Assembly (NCBI GenBank): GCA_032173965.1
Contig: CM063298.1
Location: 11,159,501 to 11,223,500 of the forward strand
Source of the DNA: Sitta carolinensis
Taxonomy: Eukaryota; Chordata; Aves; Passeriformes; Sittidae
DNA length: 64,000 nt
Reading direction: 5' to 3'
Shown here: positions 22,915 through 64,000 of the stretch, one piece after another
How the letters are laid out: each line of letters begins with the position of its first letter
Position numbering within the stretch: the stretch's first letter is position 1
Translations under genes and position numbers: made by a program
The notes under the pieces: model-generated
Seen by the model: the letters and a program-made list of their open reading frames with translations, nothing else
What the model was told of the DNA's origin: nothing
The model's database searches: none

Positions 22915-23960
22915 GAGCAGCACCCCCAGCCCTGGGAGCAGCACCCCCTGTGCCTGGGAGCAGCACCCCAGCTCCTGGGAGCAGCACCCCTGTGCCTGGG
23001 AGCAGCACCCCCAGCCCCTGGGAGCAGCACCCCCCGCCCTGGGAGCAGCACCCCCAGCCCTGGGAGCAGCACCCCAGCCCCTGGGAGCAGCACCCAGCCC
23101 TGGAGCAGCACCCCCAGTCCCTGGGAGCAGCACCCCCAGCCCTGGGAGCAGCACCCCCCGCCCCTGGGAGAAGCACCCCAGCCCTGGAGCAGCACCCCCC
23201 GCCCCTGGGAGAGAGCACCCCAGTCCCTGGGAGCAGCACCCCCAGCCCTGGGAGCAGCACCCCCAGTCCCTGGGAGCAGCACCCCCCGCCCCTGGGAGAA
23301 GCACCCCCAGTCCCTGGGAGCAGCACCCCCAGCCCCTGGGAGCAGCACCCCAGCCCCTGGGAGCAGCACCCCCCGCCCCTGGGAGCAGCACCCCTGTGCC
23401 TGGGAGCAGCACCCCAGTCCCTGGGAGCAGCACCCCCAGTCCCTGGGAGCAGCACCCCCCGCCCTGGGAGCAGCACCCCCTGTGCCTGGGAGCAGCACCC
23501 CCAGTCCCTGGGAGCAGCACCCCCAGCCCCTGGGAGCAGCACCCCAGTCCCTGTGCTGGGAGCAGCACCCCCAGCCCTGGGAGAAGCACCCCCAGTCCCT
23601 GGGAGCAGCACCCCCAGCCCCTGGGAGCAGCACCCCAGTCCCTGGGAGCAGCACCCCCTTGCCTGGGAGCAGCACCCCCAGTCCCTGGGAGCAGCACCCC
23701 CAGTCCCTGGGAGCAGCACCCCCCCCTGGAGCAGCACCCCCGCCCTGGGAGCAGCACCCCCAGTCCCTGGGAGCAGCACCCCAGTTCGGGCAGCACCCCC
23801 AGCCCCTGGGAGCAGCACCCCCTGTGCCTGGGAGCAGCACCCCCAGTGCCTGGGAGCAGCACCCCCAGCCCTGGGAGCAGCACCCCAGCCCTGGGAGCAG
23901 CACCCCCAGTCCCTGGGAGCAGCACCCCCTGTGCTGGGAGCAGCACCCCAGTCCCTGTGC
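22915..23960. repeat. Minisatellite, ~23-base unit, ~46 copies
   Basis: Units such as CCTGGGAGCAGCACCCCCAG plus CC or TCC. The C-run after GCA varies between four and six bases. Intergenic. Confidence 0.93.
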
Positions 23961-24260
23961 TGCTCTCTGTCCTCATTCCCTCACATTTTTCACCCACTCA
24001 CCGCCCTCCCTCTCCCTCCGCTGGTCCCAGACCCAGCCCAAAGCTCCCAGGCCCTTCCTGCCCCAGCTCCAGGCAGGCTCTGCACCCCAAGACCCCAAAA
24101 TGCGGGATGGAAGTGCTCAGGCAGGAGCGCAGACCCTGCTGCAGGCAGAGGGGCAGCAGGAGAGCTCAGCGTTCCTTTGTGCTCCAGCTGGGCCCTGCCA
24201 GTGGCATTCAAAGGCAAAGGCTCAGCTCGGACCAAGCCATTGATGCTGTATTTAGGTCAA

Positions 24261-24291
24261 AATAAAAGGGAAAAAAAAAAAAAAAAAAAAA
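24261..24291 (+). other. AATAAA followed by a genomic A tract
   Basis: AATAAAAGGG then 21 consecutive A bases (24271-24291). It looks like the 3' end of a retroposed + strand transcript or a simple A-rich tract. The preceding 250 bases are not recognisable as a known gene. Confidence 0.45.
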
Positions 24292-24395
24292 GCAAGCCAA
24301 CAAAAGAGGAAGAAGGGAAAAGGCAGCTTCCAGTCATATCTCGTTTATTAAGGTCTATGCCAGCCTCGGGAGAGCTCTTCCAGTAAGTAAACAGA

Positions 24396-25741
24396 GCAGG
24401 CGGCCGCATCTATAATGAATAAATTTATTGTCTTACAAAAATCATTGTCTAGAAATATGGGTATACAAGAAAACAAGATATTTGCAGTCAGACGCCTGGT
24501 GGTCAACAGCCAGTTTGATTAAAAATACCCAAACACACACAACAAAACCTTTGCGACAGATGTTAAAGCTTTTAACCAAAAAGGGAAATCCATGGGTTTT
24601 GAGCATGTGGCAGAGGAAGTTTCCTAGTTAACACTGATTCATTGTCACTAATATCAATAATACACTTGGACTAGAGAGGTACATGATATGAAGCACAGTC
24701 AAAATTAATACATTAAATCATTGTTATATAGGCAAATTATATATGTAACGTTGTCTTAGTACTGTAGTGTCTAAGGCACTTTCTGTAATGTCAGTTTTCA
24801 GCTATTTAAACGAAAAGAACGCTAACTACTCACTGTAATACTGCTCAAAATAAAAAAAAAAAAAAAACAACAACAAAACAACAACAGGAAAAAAAAAAAA
24901 AAAAAAAAAAGGATTCACATCCACTGGCATGTTAACTGTAGGCAGGCAACATCCATCCATCCAGGGCAGGAGCCCCCAGGAGCCCGGGGCCTGCCACGGC
25001 CTCACATAATAAATTAGTTCTGCCTGTGCTGGGTGTTGATTTCCCACTGGTGTTCACATTGTCCCAGGGGGCTCGGGGGGCTCGGGGACCCACCTGGGTG
25101 TGCCTGGACTGCATGGACACGAACGGATGGAGCAGGTGCTGAGAACACTTCGAATGGCGTTGCAGGAGCAAAATGGACACTACTCACTCATCCCTACACT
25201 TCCCTCTAACACTTCCCAAGGCCGTTTGTCACAGTTCACTCAGGGGCGGTGTGCGGGTCACAAGAGTTGGGAGAAAAGAAAGAAACGGGAGCGGTTTGGT
25301 CTTCACTGCTGCCAGCGGCTGCGCCCGGGGCCTGGAGGATGCTGCTGGACACAAGGCATGCACAGCCACGGCAGGGGCTCTGTCCTGGCCCCCCCACCCG
25401 CGGGGAATGACGCTTCTGGATCGATAAAAAAAAGTTTCATCCTTCACATGATGCTTTAGAAAATGGCTTTACAATGAGGATCTGGAAAAGAGATGCACCG
25501 AACAGAGACGATCCTGGTTGTTTACTATATATATAAAAAAAAAAAAAAAGCAGTTGTACCTATATCTGAAGCAGGGTACAGTGTGGTGAGGCTGGAGAGC
25601 CTTAAGACATGGTTGACCTATGATAAGGAACCTTGTAGCACATGCCGAGGGTCGTAAGGCAGCGTGCCGGCCGCGGGGCGGGCAGGGCGGGCAGGGCAGG
25701 GCGCTCCGCCGGCGCTCGGGGGTCTCTGCGTGCGCCCGGCG
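24396..25741 (-). other. MYH10: MYH10 3' untranslated region
   Basis: About 1.35 kb from the TAG at 25742-25744 down to the poly(A) signal at 24424-24429. AT-rich compared with the surrounding arrays, with long A/T tracts (24849-24911 and 25535-25549 as read on +) and a GTT-repeat in mRNA sense near 24868-24886. Free of minisatellites, unlike the NDEL1 UTR. Confidence 0.82.
24418..24429 (-). terminator. MYH10: MYH10 poly(A) signal, palindromic AATAAATTTATT
   Basis: TTTATT at 24424-24429 is AATAAA for MYH10. The same 12 bases give AATAAA on the + strand at 24418-24423. A second - strand AATAAA lies at 24344-24349. Cleavage for MYH10 is expected near 24395-24410, before the T/G-rich run. Confidence 0.75.
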
Positions 25742-59325
<33,584 letters not shown>

Positions 59326-59394
59326 GATTTATAGAATTCCTAAATTCCCCAGCAGGGAGCTGAGCACTGACCCCAGGCAGGCTGCACAGGGCCT

Positions 59395-60355
59395 GGAGCC
59401 CTGGCACAGCGGGAGGGTCCCTGGCACAGAGGGAGGGTCCCTGGCACAGTGGGAGGGTCCCTGGCACACTGGGAGGGTCCCTGGCACAGTGGCAGGGTCC
59501 CTGGCACAGAGGGAGGGGCTCTGGCACAGTATGAGGGTCCCTGGCACAGTGGCAGGGTCCCTGGCACACTGGGAGGGTCCCTGGCACACTGGGAGGGGCT
59601 CTGGCACAGTGGCAGGGTCCCTGGCACAGTGGCAGGGGCTCTGGCACAGTGGCAGGGTCCCTGCACAGTTTGAGGGTCCCTGGCACAGTGGCAGGGTCCC
59701 TGGCACAGAGGGAGGGTCCCTGGCACAGTGGGAGGGGCTCTGGCACAGTGGGAGGGTCCCTGGCACAGTGGCAGGGGCTCTGGCACACTGGGAGGGTCCC
59801 TGGCACAGTGGCAGGGGCTCTGGCACAGTGGGAGGGTCCCTGGCACAGTGGGAGGGTCCCTGCACACTTGGAGGGTCCCTGGCACAGTGGCAGGGGCTCT
59901 GGCACAGTGGAGGTCCCTGGCACATGGCAGGGTCCCTGCACAGTTTGAGGGTCCCTGGCACAGTGGCAGGGTCCCTGGCACAGAGGGAGGGTCCCTGGCA
60001 CAGTGGGAGGGGCTCTGGCACAGTGGGAGGGTCCCTGGCACAGTGGCAGGGTCCCTGGCACACTGGGAGGGTCCCTGGCACAGTGGCAGGGGCTCTGGCA
60101 CAGTGTGAGGGTCCCTGGCACAGAGGGAGGGTCCCTGGCACAGAGGGAGGGTCCCTGCACAGTTGGAGGGTCCCTGGCACAGAGGGAGGGTCCCTGCACA
60201 GTTTGAGGGTCCCTGGCACAGAGGGAGGGTCCCTGGCACAGAGGGAGGGTCCCTGCACAGTTTGAGGGTCCCTGGTGCAGTGGGAGGGTCCCTGGTGCAG
60301 TGGGAGGGTCCCTGCACAGAGGCAGGGTCCCTGGCACAGTGGGAGGGTCCCTGCC
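59395..60355 (-). repeat. Minisatellite, 20-base unit, ~48 copies
   Basis: GGCACAGTGGGAGGGTCCCT on +, with GGCAGG, GAGGG, TTTGAGG and GGGGCTCT variants. Lies in the MYH10 intron upstream of the first exon in view. Confidence 0.94.
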
Positions 60356-62974
60356 CTGCCTAGGTTAATCTGTGGGGTCCCTCCAACCCGACCCAGCCTG
60401 GGATTCCCAGAATGTGACCCCAAACTCCCCAGGCAGCAGAGCACTTCCCCAGCTGAGCCCCTGATGCCATTTCCTGATCTCAGCAGGGCAGCCCCCCTGC
60501 CAGCCCCACCAATCCTGGCCCTAAACACGTGCCCCAGCGCTGGCTGGCTGTGATTCCACACTTCTAAAAATGACACTGACACTGAAGGTATTTTTAGGTG
60601 CAGGGAAGTGTTGCCCTTTAGCAGGAAGCTCTTCACACCCCCCAGTAAGTGCTTGGCCCCTTATCTTTATCATCTGATAGCTCCTTTTACTGTCAAAATG
60701 AAAATAAACAGCTGGGTTTTTCAAGTCAGCATTGGGAAACAGATTTTTGTAACTAATATGTGCTGCATTTTATTTTTTTAATATTAAAAAAACCTATTAT
60801 TACTCTTTAATGCTGAGATTCTCTGAATCCACTAGGAGGGTTCATGACCTGACACACAAGCAGTGAAATGAGGGGGGTGTCACAGACTGAGCATCCTCCC
60901 CTTGAGCTACAGACAGGAGCAGTTCTGGGCTCTGACTGTCAAAATATGCACCAGCACATCAGATAACACTCACAGCCTCAGGGGCCGAGTAGAAAGTGCT
61001 CTCAGGGTCTTTAAAACAAACAAACAAATAAATCAAGAGCTTGACATATGAAGTAGCCATGGGATAGTGTGAAGGACATTACAGTGCAAGGAAGGAGGGT
61101 TCCCCTCTCCCAGAGCACCCCAAATACCACACTCAGCTCCTTGCATTGTCCCAACCTCTGCAGACAGAAATAAACTGTAATCTAGTGAGAATCATCCCAA
61201 TAAACCCCAGCAGGGGTAACCCTAACCAGCCCATCAGCTGAGCCACTGCAGGAGGCTGCAGCCAGCACTTCTGAGCTGCCTCTGAAGAAAATGGTGCCAC
61301 TTCCAGCCCAAACTGCCCCATCTGAGGGCAGCACTGGTCCCAGCATGTCAGCTGCACTCATCCTGCCCTCTAAAGCAAGCCCCATTCCTGTGAGGATCAC
61401 AGGCTGCTCTGTGGTGGCAGGACCTCAAAGATCCCCAGTTCCACAGGCAGGGGCACCTCTTGTTTGCCTGGAATGAGGAAGAGCCACTGCAAAGGAAGGA
61501 AACCCTGCCTGTCCTGACTCATCCTTCAGTACTGCTGGGGTTTGGACAGCAAACTCTGAATTGATTATAAAGCCAAGATACTGAGGAGCTCCTGTCAGAG
61601 GTGAGCATGAACTTCATGAGATGGCTTTGAACTTCTGCCCTCTCAGCAGAAAGGTTCCTCCCCACCTGGTGAGCTTGGAATGCTGCTCCCAGCACAGCTT
61701 CCCCATCCTCCTCACCCACAGAGGCTCTGTGGCTCCTCTGACACCTGCAGCTGAACCCAGGATTTGGGTTATCTGCATTTGCCATCTGCAGGGCAGAATT
61801 TGCTCCCCATGTCCTTTGAATGGGTTCCCATCTGCACTGCCCACACAAACTCCCTCCTGCACAGGGACAGTGCCTGACCTGCAGCACACCCAGCCTCTGC
61901 AGAGTCCCTGTCAGGGCTGCTTCCTCCAGAGGAGCAGGGAAACCCCTCACAGTGGGATGTGCCAAGGAAAGAGAGATCAGCTACACTCCATTCCTTCAGA
62001 AAAATGCAGTAACACAGACCACACCACCAAATTCTGAAACACAAGAGGACAAAAATATGCTTCAACTGTGATGTGAGCTTTTCATCCTTCTGGCTTGAGA
62101 AGGCACAATTTTGTATCCAGTACTATAAACATCCAAGTGTATCAATATATTTATAGCCACTGTTGTATTTCAGAATTGATGTCTAAAAACCAATGGTAAT
62201 GCAACTAAAGGCAAGACAGTCAAGAATCATCTCTGTCTTTCCACATCACACCTTCCACATGGACAATGACCCAGGTACTTCTCTAAACCAGCAGGAAAAG
62301 CCCCAAAAATTAACACCTCACTCATCTTTTCTCCACACTGCAACACAAGAAGTGCCAAAATCCAGGTCAGTCAGTAACTGCCAGCCTTCAAGCCCCCCCT
62401 GCAAGGCCAATCCTGGGCACAGCCAGTGACCCAGAGCTCAGCACTTTGGGACAGGCACACAGGGAGACCCTGCCAAGGTGCTGGTGGGCAGTGGGGGTTC
62501 CCATGAGGTCAGCTCTCCAAACTGCCCCTCCAGGGAAACACTTCCAAGGCTGGCACTGAAGCCTTAAACAAAAACCTCAAATGAGCCTCAGTAGGTTATT
62601 TTTAATTTTTTTTCCAGGTGGGGAAGAAGTAAATCCTTCAAAATGCTGATTGCACTGCAGGCACTGCTAAATGCAGTGCCAGGACACTCCAGAATCAGCC
62701 TGTTCTAAATGCAGCATTCCTGTCCCCAGCCCTTGCACCAGGGAAGTTGTGCTTGGCTCCAGGGCTCTTATCATTGGCAACAAAACTGCTCCCAGCAACC
62801 AAAGAAAACAAACTGCTGGAAGCATGAACTTCTTCCTAGGGCTTAAGTCTTTGGAGAGAGCAATAAACAAGATTACAACCAAAAATACCTGTTCAAAGCT
62901 TAGCAGCAATGCAAATAGCATCAGTTCCTGGTGGGCACTGGCATTTGTGTGCAGGGGGAGAGGGAAGGGCAGAG
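60356..62974 (-). other. MYH10 intron, mostly unique, one possible CR1 end
   Basis: 60370-60420 (GGGGTCCCTCCAACCCGACC then CAGCCTGGGATTCCCAG) could be a degenerate sense CR1 3' end. The rest, about 2.5 kb, shows no exon. A hydrophobic 84-codon frame on - at 62667-62921 has no family match and no supporting signals. Confidence 0.55.
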
Positions 62975-64000
62975 GCTCAGGAATTGCAGGAGGAGAAGGA
63001 AGGGGAGAGGTTCAGGAATTGCAGGAGGAGAGAGAAGGGGAGAGGTTCAGGAATTGCAGGAGGAGAGAGAAGGGGAGAGGTTCAGGAATTGCAGGAGGAG
63101 AAGGAAGGGGAGAGTTCAGGAATTGCAGGAGGAGAAGGAAGGGGAGAGGTTCAGGAATTGCAGGAGGAGAGAGAAGGGGAGAGGTTCAGGAATTGCAGGA
63201 GGAGAGGGAAGGGGAGAGGTTCAGGAACTGCAGGAGAGGGAAGGGGAGAGGTTCAGGAATTGCAGGAGGGAAGGGGAGAGGTTCAGGAATTGCAGGAGAG
63301 GGAAGGAGAGAGGTTCAGGAATTGCAGGAGGAGAGGGAAGGGGAGAGTTTCAGGAATTGCAGGAGGAGAGGGAAGGAGAGAGGTTCAGGAATTGCAGGAG
63401 AGGGAAGGGGAGAGGTTCAGGAACTGCAGGAGGAGAGAGAAGGGGAGAGGTTCAGGAATTGCAGGAGGAGAGAGAAGGGAGAGGTTCAGGAATTGCAGGA
63501 GGAGAGAGAAGGGAGAGGTTCAGGAATTGCAGGAGGAGAGAGAAGGGAGAGGTTCAGGAATTGCAGGAGAGGGAAGGGAGAGGTTCAGGAACTGCAGGAG
63601 GAGAGAGAAGGGGAGAGGTTCAGGAATTGCAGGAGAGGGAAGGGGAGAGGTTCAGGAACTGCAGGAGGAGAGAGAAGGGGAGAGGTTCAGGAATTGCAGG
63701 AGGAGAGAGAAGGGAGAGGTTCAGGAATTGCAGGAGGAGAGAGAAGGGAGAGGTTCAGGAACTGCAGGAGGAGAGAGAAGGGGAGAGGTTCAGAATTGCA
63801 GGAGAGGTTCAGGAATTGCAGGAGAGGGAAGGGGAGAGGTTCAGGAATTATAGGAGGAGAAGGAAGGGGAGAGGTTCAGGAATTGCAGGAGAGGTTCTGG
63901 AGTTGCAGGAGAGGTTCAGGAATTGCAGGAGAGGGAAGGGAAGAGGTTCAGGAGTTGCAGGAGAGGTTCAGGAGTTGCAGGAGAGGGAAGGGCAGAGGTT
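62975..64000 (-). repeat. Minisatellite, ~35-base purine-rich unit, continues past window end
   Basis: Units of GAGGTTCAGGAATTGCAGGA followed by GGAGAGAGAAGGGGA, with deletions of GGAGA. On + nearly all purine, so the MYH10 transcript strand is pyrimidine-rich here. About 30 copies seen, not terminated at 64000. Confidence 0.93.

Larger units (their letters stand above)
21186..24395. other. Intergenic gap between convergent NDEL1 and MYH10
   Basis: About 3.2 kb, dominated by three minisatellites (21450-21790, 21890-22600, 22915-23960). No conserved gene seen; the very long open frames across it come from the arrays. The 24000-24270 stretch is unique and ends in a poly(A)-like tract. Confidence 0.75.

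Noticed and set aside
21257..24265. 1002-codon open frame on + (and an overlapping 828-codon frame)
   Set aside because: It runs through three minisatellites with 18-24 base units that lack stops; the peptide is repeat translation (PCPSPFP, GAAPPAPGSS) with no conserved domain and frames open on both strands.
62667..62921. 84-codon hydrophobic frame on - resembling membrane segments
   Set aside because: No family match, no splice or start context, and it lies in a MYH10 intron of ordinary composition.

Overview
This is a vertebrate, almost certainly avian, genomic window. It holds the 3' parts of two multi-exon genes that converge tail to tail. On the + strand, seven exons (133 to about 21180) encode residues 30 to the stop of NDEL1 (nudE-like 1), a coiled-coil partner of LIS1 and cytoplasmic dynein. 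On the - strand, 31 constitutive exons plus one cassette exon (58794 down to about 24400) encode roughly residues 377-1976 of MYH10, the heavy chain of non-muscle myosin IIB. I call MYH10 rather than MYH11 or MYH9 because the C-terminal tail ([15 protein letters not shown] ... LELSDDD ... SDVNE) is of the MYH10 type, and NDEL1 rather than NDE1 because of the [13 protein letters not shown] end. NDEL1/MYH10 is also the arrangement at human 17p13.1. Every exon-exon phase was checked by length and codon; both reading frames are intact.

Layout: 1-18160 NDEL1 exons and introns; 18161-~21180 NDEL1 3' UTR, carrying two long tandem arrays; ~21185-24400 intergenic, nearly all minisatellite; 24400-25741 MYH10 3' UTR; 25742-58794 MYH10 exons, with tail coiled coil at low coordinates and motor domain at high coordinates; 58795-64000 a MYH10 intron running off the window. 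The 5' ends, promoters and first exons of both genes lie outside.

About 17 kb of the 64 kb is GC-rich tandem repeat with 8-80 base units, placed in introns, a 3' UTR and the intergenic gap. That, with several CR1-like fragments, fits a bird microchromosome. Two arrays are unusual. One (4349-5777) is made of repeated copies of an NDEL1 intron/exon boundary, so 17 pseudo 3' splice sites precede the real exon. The other (58046-58690) is made of copies of a MYH10 exon/intron boundary, so about 22 pseudo 5' splice sites follow the real exon. The window also contains the neuron-type 63-base B2 cassette exon of MYH10 with UGCAUG motifs on both sides, two or three LTR-like segments, and an unassigned exon-like stretch on the + strand at 43023-43197.
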